Source of the DNA: Korobacter sp963758505
GTDB taxonomy: Bacteria > Acidobacteriota > Terriglobia > Terriglobales > Acidobacteriaceae
Reading direction: 5' to 3'
Assembly: GCA_963758505.1 (NCBI GenBank)
Contig: CAVWVJ010000003.1
Span: forward strand, 62,001-126,000
DNA: 64,000 nucleotides
The translations under genes and the position numbers were made by a program. Positions 1-10,556 of the stretch are shown here, piece by piece. The number at the start of each line of letters is the position of its first letter. The stretch's first letter is position 1. A model generated the notes under the pieces. It had not been told where the DNA came from. It worked only from the letters and a program-made list of their open reading frames with translations, and made no database searches.

Positions 1-222
1 TTTCAGCCCGAAAAGTTGGATTTTAGTCCCTAAAAAGGCCCGTTTCGTCCCGCCCAGCATTGGCAGGAAAGCCTTGTAGCTCGGTTACTGAGGGGCGGGA
101 AATGCAAATAAATCCGCGCCGCGCCTCCCGAAATGGAGTTAAATAGATGCGCTAAGTCTCGCAACGGGGCTGGCGTTACGAGTCCAACCGTGACTCGGAG
201 GGGTCTTAGCAGGAGGTGGCAA

Positions 223-1035
223 GTGGCACGTCACTTTTCGCTTGCGGTCTGTACATTATTCTTAGGTTTGCCGATTTTGGCGCAAACCCAGGCTCCGCAG
301 GATACAGGTCTTCCCCAAGGTCTGCAGGAGCATGCTGCCCAGGTGCAGCTGCTTCCCCTGGACACCTCCACCGCCGCCGAGCTTGAGGCTCAAGGCGACC
401 TCCTTCGCGCCCGCAACCTGCATCTGGACGCACTCGACAGCTACAAAGCGGCCATCCGCAAAGAGCCAACCGCGGCGCGTTACAACAAGCTGGGGATCAC
501 CTACGTTCTTCTGCGCAAACCCCTCGAGGCGCAGGAAGCCATCAACCGCGCAATTCACATGCAGAAAAGTTATGCCGACGCTTGGAACAATCTCGCCAGC
601 GTCTATTACATGTCGGGCGATTTCAAGCGCGCCATCAAGGATTACCTGCGCGCCATCAAGATCAATGACCTGAACGCTTCCTACCACAGCAATCTGGGAT
701 CGGCGTATTTCAATCGCCACGAACTAGTGAAGGCGTCTCGCGAATACCAGGTAGCCTTGAAACTGGATCCGTATGTTTTTGAGCGCTCCTCGCGCTCCGG
801 CATCTCCGCCCTGATGGGCAAGCCCAGCGACCGGGCTGAATTCGAATACATCATGGCCAAGCTCTTCGCCCAGAGCGGCGACCCCGCCGACGCCCTGCTA
901 CACCTGCGAAAAGCCCTCGAAGAAGGCTACAAAAACATCAATAACGTCTATAAAGATCAGGAATTCGCCACCGTGCGCACCGATCAGCGCTTCAAAGACC
1001 TGATGTCCCAGAAGCCCGAAGCCATCCCGCAGTAG
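223..1035 (+). CDS. Secreted tetratricopeptide-repeat protein
   Basis: I start this gene at GTG 223 because an AGGAGG Shine-Dalgarno lies at 211-216, six bases upstream, and because the protein then begins with a clean signal peptide (VARHF, then about 15 hydrophobic residues, cleavage near LPILA-Q). The frame is open to ATG 133, but that start would bury the signal peptide behind 30 residues. Mature residues from about 50 to 185 form four or five TPR helix pairs (for example AWNNLASVYYMSGDFKRAI and SNLGSAYFNRHELVKAS). The C-terminal part carries another TPR-like hairpin. TPR proteins are scaffolds, so this one probably works in the periplasm in an assembly complex. The partner is unknown, and nothing beside it fixes a pathway. 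Confidence 0.85.
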   Translation: MARHFSLAVCTLFLGLPILAQTQAPQDTGLPQGLQEHAAQVQLLPLDTSTAAELEAQGDLLRARNLHLDALDSYKAAIRKEPTAARYNKLGITYVLLRKPLEAQEAINRAIHMQKSYADAWNNLASVYYMSGDFKRAIKDYLRAIKINDLNASYHSNLGSAYFNRHELVKASREYQVALKLDPYVFERSSRSGISALMGKPSDRAEFEYIMAKLFAQSGDPADALLHLRKALEEGYKNINNVYKDQEFATVRTDQRFKDLMSQKPEAIPQ

Positions 1036-1057
1036 AGATCAAGCGCTCCTTTTGCGC

Positions 1058-1144
1058 CGGGCGCTTCACGCCCGTCTATCTTGTATCAGGGCACGACTTC
1101 AGTCGTGCCGCTAAGACTGCCAAGACCCAGGGCTTTAGCCCCTG
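1058..1144. repeat. Cluster of three short palindromes
   Basis: Three perfect or nearly perfect hairpins lie in 87 bases just after the TPR gene. They are CGGGCG/CGCCCG (1058-1074, loop CTTCA), GGCACGACT/AGTCGTGCC (1090-1109, two-base loop) and CAGGGCT/AGCCCCTG (1128-1144, loop TT). All three centres carry TTCA, TTC or TTT. None is followed by a T tract, so they are not simple terminators. They resemble dispersed intergenic REP-like units, but a genome-wide count would be needed to show that. Confidence 0.6.
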
Positions 1145-1240
1145 CAATAATCACAAAAAGCTCGAAACTTTCTCCACGCCGCTGGGTTCTTATTCTTAAT
1201 TCGCTCCCGATTTGCGGCCGCCTCTCGGGAGAACAACCGT

Positions 1241-1285
1241 CCCACCGACGCGCTTCCGCCCATGGCGCCGGTGGGGTTCTTTTTT
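1241..1285 (+). terminator. Intrinsic terminator candidate
   Basis: CCCACCG (1241-1247) pairs with CGGTGGG (1269-1275). An inner GCGC/GCGC stem extends the helix, and a run of T follows (TTCTTTTTT, 1277-1285). The orientation fits termination of rightward transcription, most likely from the TPR gene about 200 bases upstream. Confidence 0.55.
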
Positions 1286-1549
1286 GCTGTCAAGAGACCA
1301 AATCCGTCATTTTCCGCGCAACATCCTGCTCCCGCAGGAGATATAAACTCCGGAAAAGTGTCCGGTTTCCCCCCTCCAAATTGCTATTCTGAAAATAGAG
1401 AGTTTTTGTTCCGCTCTAGCCCCTGCGATCTCACCTAAGTCCTTATTTTTGAATATTTTGACATCTAACTCCCCTGGATTGAATATTTTAGCGGGAATTA
1501 GATGCCTAAAGTCATGAAAACAAACATGCGCGTAGGGAGGGGGAGGGGC

Positions 1550-2203
1550 TCACCGTTTGCGCCTGCGTCTTGCCGATTTTCCGAAAGCCGACTCTGGCGT
1601 GCGCGACGCAATGTATTGATCGATACAGTCTTCCAATTTGTCCTGCGCTTTCAGGACGTACTCCACCACATCGCGAACCGCGCCGTCGCCGCCACGATGT
1701 TCGGTCACGATGTCAGCTTCTTCCTTCACTTCTTTACGGGCATTGCGCACCGCGACTGCCAGGCCGCAGACCCGCATCACCGGGAGATCGATCACATCAT
1801 CGCCGACGAAACAGGCCTCATCGGCCTGCATTCCTTCCTTCTTAAGGATCTCTGCGAAGGCCGTCAGTTTGTCGTTGGCCCCTTGATAAACGTGCTCGAT
1901 CTTCAAATCGCGGGCCCGTAGCGCCACGGTCTCGGAGATTCTCTTGGTAATGAGCCCGGTCTTCAGGCCGCCCAGCCGGGCCAATGAAAATGCCGCGCCA
2001 TCATGCGCGTTGAAGCCCTTCGCCTCGACCATCGAAGTGCCGCCGATGCCGTAACCGCCGGAGTCAACCACCGCCTCGCGCAGTTGCTTCGTCCCGTGTT
2101 CCGCGCCCGCCGGCGCGGGAAACAGCCAGATACTGCCGTCGGTCATGACTCCGTCAACGTCGAAGAGCAAGAGCTTAATTTTGCGAGCACGAACTTTAGA
2201 CAT
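1550..2203 (-). CDS. kdsC: 3-deoxy-D-manno-octulosonate 8-phosphate phosphatase (KdsC family)
   Basis: This is a HAD-superfamily phosphatase of the KdsC type, which removes phosphate from KDO-8-P during synthesis of the lipopolysaccharide inner core in the cytoplasm. Motif I is FDVDGVMTDG with nucleophile Asp15 and acid/base Asp17, motif II is LITKR with Thr86, and motif IV is GDDVIDLP (residues 134-141). The family-typical KGFNAHDG stretch follows at about residue 62. At 217 residues it is longer than usual (about 170-190). The extra length is a loop of about 20 residues between motif I and KGFNAHDG, plus a basic, arginine-rich tail. The gene diverges from lhr, with 79 bases between the starts. 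Distant family members dephosphorylate other sugar phosphates, but KDO-8-P is the best guess. Confidence 0.88.
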   Translation of the reverse strand: MSKVRARKIKLLLFDVDGVMTDGSIWLFPAPAGAEHGTKQLREAVVDSGGYGIGGTSMVEAKGFNAHDGAAFSLARLGGLKTGLITKRISETVALRARDLKIEHVYQGANDKLTAFAEILKKEGMQADEACFVGDDVIDLPVMRVCGLAVAVRNARKEVKEEADIVTEHRGGDGAVRDVVEYVLKAQDKLEDCIDQYIASRTPESAFGKSARRRRKR

Positions 2204-2282
2204 CCGGCGATTCTACTATTCCCCGGCGGCCCCTTTTGAGCGGGAACCGGTAGCGAAGATTAAGCGAAACTCGTACAATATC

Positions 2283-4184
2283 GTGATCGTGGGGAACGTA
2301 CCGGAAACATTGCAATGGGCGCACCCGTTGGTGCAGGAGTGGTTCGTGCGCAAATTCGGCACGCCCACCGAGCCGCAGGTCGCGGGATGGCCGCATATCC
2401 TCGCCGGCCGTACCACCCTGATCGCCGCCCCTACCGGCTCCGGCAAGACGCTCGCCGCATTTCTTGCCTGCATCGACCGGTTGATTCGCAAAGCGTTGAA
2501 CGGCGAGCTTCGCGACTGTACCGAGGTGGTTTACGTCTCGCCGCTCAAAGCCCTCGGCAACGACATTCAGAAAAACCTCGAGGTTCCACTCGGCGAGATC
2601 GCGCAACTTGCCGGCGAGCGCGGCATCCTGCTGCCGCAGATCCGCACCGCCGTGCGTACCGGCGACACCCTCGCCAACGAGCGCGTTCGCATGTTGCGGT
2701 TGCCGCCCCACATCCTGGTTACGACGCCGGAGTCGCTCTACATCCTGCTGACCGCGGAAAAGAGCCGGCAGAATCTGCGGCACGTGCGCACCGTTATCGT
2801 CGACGAAATTCATGCCGTCGCCGACGACAAGCGTGGCGCTCACCTCGCGATCTCGCTCGAGCGCCTGGAAGCTCTGGCGTACCATCCGCCCACGCGCATT
2901 GGACTCTCCGCGACCCAGAAGCCGATCGAAGAGATCGCGCACTTCCTCACCGGCAGCGGACGCCCCGCCCCGGCCATCGTGGACGTCGGCCATCGTCGCA
3001 AGATGGACATCGCGATCGAAGTTCCCGCCACGGAACTCGGCCCAGTGGCCAGCAATGAGATGTGGGAGGAGATCTACCAGCGCCTTGCCGATCTCGTGCT
3101 GCAGCATCGCTCGACGATCGTCTTCGTGAACACCCGGCGGCTCTCCGAACGACTGTCCATGCATCTCGGCGAGATTCTCGGCGACGAAAATGTCGCCGCG
3201 CACCATGGCAGCCTCTCCCGCAAGCTGCGTTTCGCCGCCGAAACCAAGCTGAAGAACGGCGAGGTCAAGGTCCTCGTCGCGACCGCGTCTCTCGAGCTGG
3301 GCATCGATGTCGGCTTCGTCGATCTCGTCTGCCAGGTGAGCTCGCCGCGTTCCATCGCCGGAGCCCTGCAGCGCATCGGCCGCGCCGGCCACTGGCGAGG
3401 CGCAATTCCCAAGGGACGTATCTTTGCCACCACGCGCGATGAATTGGTCGAATGTGCGGCCGCAGTTCGCGCCGTGCTGCAAGGCGATCTCGACCGGATC
3501 ATCATCCCGCATGCCCCGCTCGACATCCTCGCGCAACAGATCGTCGCCGCAGCGTCGGCCGAGGAATGCGATGAGGACCAGATGTTCGATCTGGTGCGCC
3601 GCGCCTATCCGTACCGCGATCTCGATCGCAAGCAGTACGAATCGATCCTGGCGATGTTGTCGGAAGGCATTGCGGCGAAACGTGGACGCTACGGCGCCTA
3701 CATCCATCGCGACCAGGTGAACCGCAAGCTCCGTCCCCGACGGGGTGCGCGCCTCGCCGCGATCACCAGCGGGGGCGCCATCCCCGAGACTGCGTTGTTC
3801 AGCGTTGTTCTCGAGCCCGAGGGCATCGCCGTTGGTACGGTGGATGAAGACTTCGCCGTGGAAAGCATGGCCGGCGAGATCTTCCTGCTGGGCAATACCT
3901 CGTGGAAGATCCGGCGGATCGAGGGAAACGTCGGCCGCATCCTCGTCGAAGATGCCCATGGCCAGCCACCGGGCGTCCCCTTCTGGCGCGGCGAAGCCCC
4001 CGCCCGTACTGCCGAACTCTCGCAGCACGTCAGCGAACTGCGACGCATCGTGAGTGAAATGACACCGAATACGAAGCCGGTGCACCGCGATCCCGAACGT
4101 CCCCAGGGTGAAGCTTCGAAACCGATTCGCGGCCTGACGCCGCTCCAGGAGGTCGTCGAGACGGTGGAGTGGTTGCAGTGCTGA
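2283..4184 (+). CDS. lhr: Lhr-type ATP-dependent helicase, N-terminal part (frameshifted gene)
   Basis: This reading frame encodes the helicase core of a large helicase-related (Lhr) protein, a superfamily 2 enzyme that translocates on DNA and acts in repair. Visible motifs in order are a Q-motif-like TEPQVAGWPHI, Walker A APTGSGKT, motif Ia YVSPLKAL, DEIH (VDEIHAV), LSAT, and motif VI RIGRAGH, followed by the start of the winged-helix region. I prefer a GTG start at 2283 (or 2289), because the longest frame from 2145 would overlap kdsC. The frame stops at TGA 4182-4184, in the middle of a region that is continuous in Lhr proteins. Deleting T4179 would read EWLQAECGLDQSGAEQ and join it to the next frame. 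The gene is therefore disrupted or contains a sequencing error. Confidence 0.85.
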   Translation: MIVGNVPETLQWAHPLVQEWFVRKFGTPTEPQVAGWPHILAGRTTLIAAPTGSGKTLAAFLACIDRLIRKALNGELRDCTEVVYVSPLKALGNDIQKNLEVPLGEIAQLAGERGILLPQIRTAVRTGDTLANERVRMLRLPPHILVTTPESLYILLTAEKSRQNLRHVRTVIVDEIHAVADDKRGAHLAISLERLEALAYHPPTRIGLSATQKPIEEIAHFLTGSGRPAPAIVDVGHRRKMDIAIEVPATELGPVASNEMWEEIYQRLADLVLQHRSTIVFVNTRRLSERLSMHLGEILGDENVAAHHGSLSRKLRFAAETKLKNGEVKVLVATASLELGIDVGFVDLVCQVSSPRSIAGALQRIGRAGHWRGAIPKGRIFATTRDELVECAAAVRAVLQGDLDRIIIPHAPLDILAQQIVAAASAEECDEDQMFDLVRRAYPYRDLDRKQYESILAMLSEGIAAKRGRYGAYIHRDQVNRKLRPRRGARLAAITSGGAIPETALFSVVLEPEGIAVGTVDEDFAVESMAGEIFLLGNTSWKIRRIEGNVGRILVEDAHGQPPGVPFWRGEAPARTAELSQHVSELRRIVSEMTPNTKPVHRDPERPQGEASKPIRGLTPLQEVVETVEWLQC

Positions 4185-4215
4185 GTGTGGGCTCGACCAG
4201 TCCGGAGCCGAGCAA

Positions 4216-6602
<2,387 letters not shown>

Positions 6603-6606
<4 letters not shown>

Positions 6607-6773
6607 GTGAGGAACCGATCGAAGAAGGAACCGACTTTTACTTTGAGAACGGCTTGATGGTATTCACCGCCGAGTACCTGAAGCGCCGGGGTTTCTGTTG
6701 CCGCTCAGGGTGTCGACACTGCCCGTACGGCTTCCAAAATTCGCCGCGACCTACTAACACGGGTAGCAAGTAG
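6603..6773 (+). CDS. DUF5522-family Cys-rich mini-protein
   Basis: This 56-residue gene overlaps the lhr stop by four bases (ATGA), which points to translational coupling. Its core, DFYFENGLMVFTAEYL followed by RGFCCRSGCRHCPYGF, is the signature of the DUF5522 family. Four cysteines and one histidine (CCxxGCxHC) are arranged as a likely metal-binding knuckle. The biochemical role of the family is unknown. The usual glycine in CCGSGC is an arginine here (CCRSGC). The coupling to lhr suggests a nucleic-acid-related job, but this is inference from position only. Confidence 0.8.
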
Positions 6774-6993
6774 CCTCAACGTGCTCTTCGGACGCTTCCC
6801 TCTAAGAAATAGAGGAGCCGTAATTTAGCATGCCTTGGCAGGTTCGCCTCTTACAAACGTTTACACGAAAGTGGTACCGACGTAAGTTACCTATGAGACC
6901 TTTGTGTTTGAACGAAAACTCGGTACAGTTTCGTTAATACACGTTGGTGCTTGTTAAGTCCCGCACAGTTCCCCCAAAAATTGAGCGGAGGAA

Positions 6994-7485
6994 ATGAAAT
7001 TGAAAAAGCAAAAGGGATTTTCCTTGATCGAGCTGCTGATTGTTGTCGCAATCATCTTGATCATCGCAGCGATCGCAATTCCGAACCTGATGCGCGCCCG
7101 AATTGCGGCGAATGAAGCGTCAGCAGTGGGTTCCGTTCGCACCATCAACACCGGGGAAGTTACATATTCGTCGGCTTATCCTGACGTGGGCTTCACGCTT
7201 ACGCTGGCGAACCTGGCGGGTGCGACTGCGAGTTGTTCGGGGGGCGCTGGCGCGACCTCGGCGGGTGCTTGCTTGATCGACAACGTTCTGGGCGCGGGCA
7301 CGAAGAGTGGCTATACGTTTAAACTCGCCGGCACGGCAACCACACCACAAACCACGTATACCGATACCGCTACGCCGATTACCGTTGGTTCCAGCGGACA
7401 GCGCGGGTTCTTCAGCGACCAGACTGGCGTCATTCGTTACAACCAGTCCGGCACCGCCACTTCTTCGGACAAGCCGCTGCAGTAG
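6994..7485 (+). CDS. pilA: Type IV major pilin-like prepilin
   Basis: The protein begins with a short basic leader (KKQKG) followed by FSLIELLIVVAIILIIAAIAIPNL. This is the class III prepilin signal: peptidase PilD cleaves after the Gly, the new N-terminal Phe is methylated, and Glu5 directs assembly. The remaining 130 residues are Gly/Thr/Ser-rich with one Cys pair (SCSGG...GACL), as in globular pilin heads. GGAGG lies at 6987-6991, only two bases before ATG 6994 but eight bases before the in-frame TTG 7000. The TTG would give the more typical start MKKQKGF, so translation may begin there. A hairpin terminator follows, so the gene is probably monocistronic. It could be a major pilin or an abundant pseudopilin. 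Confidence 0.9.
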   Translation: MKLKKQKGFSLIELLIVVAIILIIAAIAIPNLMRARIAANEASAVGSVRTINTGEVTYSSAYPDVGFTLTLANLAGATASCSGGAGATSAGACLIDNVLGAGTKSGYTFKLAGTATTPQTTYTDTATPITVGSSGQRGFFSDQTGVIRYNQSGTATSSDKPLQ

Positions 7486-7513
7486 GACGAACGAGGAAGA
7501 GCAAAATTCCATG

Positions 7514-7546
7514 GCCCATGGCTTCACTGCCGTGGGCTTTACTTTT
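7514..7546 (+). terminator. Intrinsic terminator after pilA
   Basis: GCCCATGGC (7514-7522) pairs with GCCGTGGGC (7529-7537) through one G-T wobble, with a six-base loop and a following TTTACTTTT tract. It sits 28 bases after the pilin stop codon. On the other strand it is just beyond the end of the convergent zinc-finger gene. Confidence 0.7.
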
Positions 7547-7565
7547 GGGAAGCACTGTCCGCGCT

Positions 7566-7817
7566 TCAGACTTCCATGTTGTCCACATAGCACCAGCGCC
7601 AGTCCTCGCCCGGCTCATGCGATTGCATGATGGGGTGCTTCGTCTGGTGGAAGTGCTTGGTCGCGTGCTTGTTGGGAGAACTGTCGCAGCATCCGACATG
7701 GCCGCAGATGAGGCACATCCGCAGGTGAACCCATCGTGAGCCCGTTTTCAGGCATTCTTCACACCCTTTGGCGGAAGGAGTGACGTCGCGAATTTCGGAA
7801 AGATGATGACATTGCAT
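7566..7817 (-). CDS. UBP-type zinc-finger protein
   Basis: This 83-residue protein is essentially one zf-UBP domain. The expected ligands are all visible: CEECLKTG, then HLRMCLICGHVGCCD, then HATKHFHQTKHP and the closing WCYVD. In eukaryotes the domain binds the C-terminus of ubiquitin; free-standing bacterial copies are common but their ligand is not known. I start at ATG 7817 because GAGGG lies five bases upstream. GTG 7823 is the longer alternative. It converges with pilA and shows no operon partner. Confidence 0.85.
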   Translation of the reverse strand: MQCHHLSEIRDVTPSAKGCEECLKTGSRWVHLRMCLICGHVGCCDSSPNKHATKHFHQTKHPIMQSHEPGEDWRWCYVDNMEV

Positions 7818-8308
7818 GTTCACCCTCGCTGGGGAATCAGATGACGCGCCCGCTCAAAAGATGCAAGGTGCCAGGCCAGGGGTTGTGGCGGCTCCATAGG
7901 CGGAATTTTCGCGATTCATTCGTTATGTTCGGCTGAAAATCGGTGTTCCCGGCGACACGCGGTGACCGGAGTTCCCGGATTCGGTCTACAATCTCGCCGA
8001 TGCAATTTGTACAGCAACGCACCCCACCTCACCCCCTCAGGTGACTGCGGTCACAGCCAATCTACGCGTCAGGGAGAAAAATGACATCCGTTCGGAGCGT
8101 GCGAATGCGACCGAGCATTTGTGATCATGCTTAGAGCTAAGCCGGTTGCTTCCTTCAGGCTCCAATCTTGAGCCGGCACCGGAGTTTTTTTGCGGCAAAC
8201 CCCTTGGCTGCGCCGCATGGCCGTTAGTGGTTCGGTCCGCAGACAGATACGCGGATCTGGACACATAAAGTCAATGAATGTCCTCCGTTTAGCTCCAAGG
8301 AGGTTCGA
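7818..8308. other. Intergenic region with regulatory-looking elements
   Basis: No long gene is supported here. The leftward open frames at 7837-8700 lack family motifs and overlap the well-supported rightward small gene at 8309. The right half contains a palindrome, a short SD-led frame and a terminator-like hairpin, described in the next entry. I see nothing recognisable from 7830 to 8040. Confidence 0.5.
8041..8191 (+). promoter_or_regulatory. Possible leader: palindrome, 17-codon frame, terminator-like hairpin
   Basis: GTGAC-TGCG-GTCAC (8041-8054) is a perfect CRP/FNR-style 5-4-5 palindrome. At 8081 an ATG preceded by GGGAG (five-base gap) opens a 17-residue frame that ends at 8134. Downstream, CCGGT (8142-8146) pairs with ACCGG (8178-8182) around an inner GGCTC/GAGCC stem (8158-8174), and seven T follow (8185-8191). 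The order of operator, short peptide, terminator and then structural gene is what an attenuator or a regulated leader looks like. The peptide has no run of one regulatory amino acid, so the mechanism is open. Confidence 0.35.
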
Positions 8309-8560
8309 ATGACGCATTCTTCCAAAGCCATCGATATCGTCGTGTGTCCTCTCTGCATGGGGCACGGCGAAGTACCCAAACCCATTCTGGCTTCCCGATG
8401 GAATGATCGAGAAATCCAGCGTACTCTCGCGCAGTACAGCGACGAGTGCGCCGCCGGAGAGCATGGGGGGATGGACAATCCATTTGAATCCAGAGAAGAA
8501 GCGACCGCGGGAAGCACCAACAGATTCCACAGCCGGGGCGATGGCGTTCCGAAGGAATGA
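8309..8560 (+). CDS. Small hypothetical protein with CxxCxGxG motif
   Basis: I do not recognise a named family. The gene is supported by an exact AAGGAGG Shine-Dalgarno (8297-8303) five bases before the ATG and by a CPLCMGHGEV motif at residues 13-22. This is the CxxCxGxG knuckle known from DnaJ zinc repeats, present here only once. The remaining 60 residues are polar and mostly helical in character, with no membrane segment. With only one Cys pair it would have to dimerise, or use other ligands, to bind zinc. It lies 90 bases before gdhA in the same direction and might share its transcript. Confidence 0.6.
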   Translation: MTHSSKAIDIVVCPLCMGHGEVPKPILASRWNDREIQRTLAQYSDECAAGEHGGMDNPFESREEATAGSTNRFHSRGDGVPKE

Positions 8561-8650
8561 CCAACATCGCTCGGGTGCAAAGCGGCGTTTACTCGATTAG
8601 TCATTGCAGTGCAAATCGTAGCCCTCGTTAAACGAGGAGGAGCCACTCTT

Positions 8651-10051
8651 ATGAGCTTGTCAACGACAATTCCGGGTGCCATTGCGGCACCGCGGACCTA
8701 CGTCAACGATGTGTTGGCACTGGTAAAAGCGAAAAACCCTGCCGAAAAGGAATTTCACCAGGCAGTCCAGGAAGTGCTCGAATCGCTGATTCCCGCGATC
8801 GAGAAACATCCCGAATACATTTCCAATAAGATCCTCGAGCGGATCACCGAACCCGAGCGGGTCCTGATGTTCCGCGTGCCCTGGACCGACGACAAGGGCG
8901 AGATCCACGTCAACCGTGGCTTCCGCATCGAGATGAACAGCGCGATCGGCCCCTATAAAGGCGGGCTGCGTTTCCATCCCTCGGTAAACCTTGGCATCCT
9001 GAAGTTCCTGGCCTTTGAACAGGTCTTCAAGAACTCCCTGACCACGCTTCCCATGGGCGGCGGCAAAGGCGGGTCGGACTTCGATCCCAAAGGCAAGAGC
9101 GACGCGGAAGTGATGCATTTCTGCCAAAGCTTCATGACCGAGTTGCAACGCCACATCGGGCCGGACACGGACGTGCCGGCGGGCGACATCGGCGTGGGTG
9201 GACGCGAGATCGGTTACCTCTTCGGACAATATAAGCGCCTGCGCAATGAATTCACAGGCGTGCTCACCGGCAAAGGGTTGAACTGGGGCGGGTCGCTGAT
9301 TCGTCCGGAAGCCACCGGCTATGGCTGCGTGTATTTCGCGCAGGAGATGTTGAAGACTCGCAAAGACTCTCTGCAAGGCAAGGTCTGCCTCGTCTCCGGC
9401 AGCGGCAACGTTTCGCAATACACGATTGAGAAGCTGCTCGATCTCGGCGCGAAGCCGGTTACGGCAAGCGATTCCAACGGCATGGTGCACGATCCCGACG
9501 GCATCGACCGCGAGAAGCTCGCCTACCTTCTTGAACTGAAAAACGTAAAGCGTGGACGCATCCAGCAATACGTCGAGAAGTTCAAGAACGCAAAGTACGT
9601 AGCGTCCAATCCGAAGCTCGACTACAACCCGCTGTGGGACATCAAGGCTGACTGTGCTTTCCCGAGCGCCACACAGAATGAGATCAGCGCGAAAGATGCG
9701 AAGAACCTCATCAAGAATGGCTGCAAAGTGGTAGCCGAAGGCGCGAACATGCCGAGCACCCTGGAAGCCACGAACCTGTTCCTGGAAGCCGGCGTTCTTT
9801 ACGGTCCGGCGAAGGCCGCAAATGCGGGCGGCGTCGCCACCTCCGGTCTCGAAATGGCGCAGAACAGCGCTCGTTTGAGCTGGACACGCGAAGAAGTCGA
9901 CGATCGACTGCACAAAATCATGATCGCCATCCACAAGAACTGCTACGAGACTGCCGAGAAGTATGGAAAGCCCGGCAATCTCGTGGTCGGTGCCAACATC
10001 GGCGGCTTCCTGAAGATAGCCGACTCGATGCTGGACCAGGGCCTTGTCTAG
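8651..10051 (+). CDS. gdhA: Glutamate dehydrogenase (hexameric, NADP type)
   Basis: This enzyme interconverts 2-oxoglutarate plus ammonium and glutamate in the cytoplasm. The 466-residue length, the block GPYKGGLRFHPSVN, and the PMGGGKGGSDFDPKGKS segment with its catalytic lysine identify the hexameric family represented by E. coli GdhA. The Rossmann-fold loop reads SGSGNVSQY. ATG 8651 is preferred over the longer frame from 8609, because GGAGG lies at 8636-8640 and the N-terminus then matches the family. NADPH use is inferred from family resemblance; the nucleotide-specificity residues were not analysed. A strong terminator follows directly. Confidence 0.95.
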   Translation: MSLSTTIPGAIAAPRTYVNDVLALVKAKNPAEKEFHQAVQEVLESLIPAIEKHPEYISNKILERITEPERVLMFRVPWTDDKGEIHVNRGFRIEMNSAIGPYKGGLRFHPSVNLGILKFLAFEQVFKNSLTTLPMGGGKGGSDFDPKGKSDAEVMHFCQSFMTELQRHIGPDTDVPAGDIGVGGREIGYLFGQYKRLRNEFTGVLTGKGLNWGGSLIRPEATGYGCVYFAQEMLKTRKDSLQGKVCLVSGSGNVSQYTIEKLLDLGAKPVTASDSNGMVHDPDGIDREKLAYLLELKNVKRGRIQQYVEKFKNAKYVASNPKLDYNPLWDIKADCAFPSATQNEISAKDAKNLIKNGCKVVAEGANMPSTLEATNLFLEAGVLYGPAKAANAGGVATSGLEMAQNSARLSWTREEVDDRLHKIMIAIHKNCYETAEKYGKPGNLVVGANIGGFLKIADSMLDQGLV

Positions 10052-10072
10052 CTGAATCCGTAGTGCATTGCT

Positions 10073-10105
10073 CCGGGATGGACTTCGTGTCCATCCCGGT
10101 TTTTT
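10073..10105 (+). terminator. Intrinsic terminator after gdhA
   Basis: CCGGGATGGAC (10073-10083) and GTCCATCCCGG (10089-10099) form a perfect 11-base-pair stem with loop TTCGT, followed by six T. It closes the gdhA transcript 21 bases after the stop. Its T tract touches the end of the convergent response-regulator gene. Confidence 0.9.
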
Positions 10106-10556
10106 ATGCGGCGTGGCCAGAATCGTCGAGGGTTTCAAAAATAGCGTCAGCGAGAGGCTGTGCGCCCTCGCCCTTGCGCACAATGCGCGATACGATTTCC
10201 AGCGCTTCACACGGCAACAGGGTGCCGGAAAACATAATCATGGGAAGCCGCGATTTCGACTGTCGTAATCGCCTGGCGAGGGTAAGGCCGTCCATCTGCG
10301 GCATCTGGTAATCGAGAACCACCAAATCGATCGGCTCCGTGGTGGCCAGTCGCAAAGCAGTAAAGCAGTCCGACGTGCAGATCGCGCGCAGACCGCACGC
10401 GGTCAAGACATCGTCAAGCAGTTCCAGGATGCTGGGATCGTCGTCGATACAGAGTATGAGGGGAGACTCGCTGATTGTAGGATAGGTAAACGGAAGGTCT
10501 GGCTCGGATTTCTGCTGAACCGCTGCGAAGTAAGTTCTTGCCATCGGATCTTGCAC
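10104..10556 (-). CDS. Stand-alone response-regulator receiver protein
   Basis: After about 30 unstructured residues the protein is a single CheY-like receiver domain. It shows the acidic triad ILCIDDDPS, the phosphoacceptor in VVLDYQMPQMDG, the conserved Ser in IMFSG and the lysine in VRKGEG. No output domain follows, so it must signal by protein contact. It lies 108 bases downstream of the histidine kinase on the same strand and is its likely phosphorylation partner. The start is GTG 10556 with AGGGAG five bases upstream; ATG 10544 is a possible alternative. Confidence 0.88.
   Translation of the reverse strand: MQDPMARTYFAAVQQKSEPDLPFTYPTISESPLILCIDDDPSILELLDDVLTACGLRAICTSDCFTALRLATTEPIDLVVLDYQMPQMDGLTLARRLRQSKSRLPMIMFSGTLLPCEALEIVSRIVRKGEGAQPLADAIFETLDDSGHAA

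Larger units (their letters stand above)
1036..1549. other. Intergenic region between TPR gene and kdsC
   Basis: This stretch has no convincing gene; the small open frame at 1081-1392 runs straight through the palindromes and the terminator. Besides those elements it holds an AT-rich patch at 1440-1503. There TTGAATATTTT occurs twice, 30 bases apart (1449 and 1479), and TCTAACTCCC (1464-1473) faces GGGAATTAGA (1493-1502) as an inverted repeat with one mismatch. I cannot assign a role to the patch. Confidence 0.5.

Noticed and set aside
1081..1392. 103-codon frame after the TPR gene
   Set aside because: It runs through three palindromes and a terminator hairpin, has no Shine-Dalgarno and no protein-like composition.
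6835..6860. TTGGCAG followed by GCCTC upstream of pilA, resembling a sigma-54 -24/-12 site
   Set aside because: The -12 element lacks the required GC dinucleotide in TTGC at the right spacing.
8069..8682. Several overlapping minus-strand frames upstream of gdhA
   Set aside because: They overlap the SD-supported small gene and the leader elements, and none shows a conserved motif.
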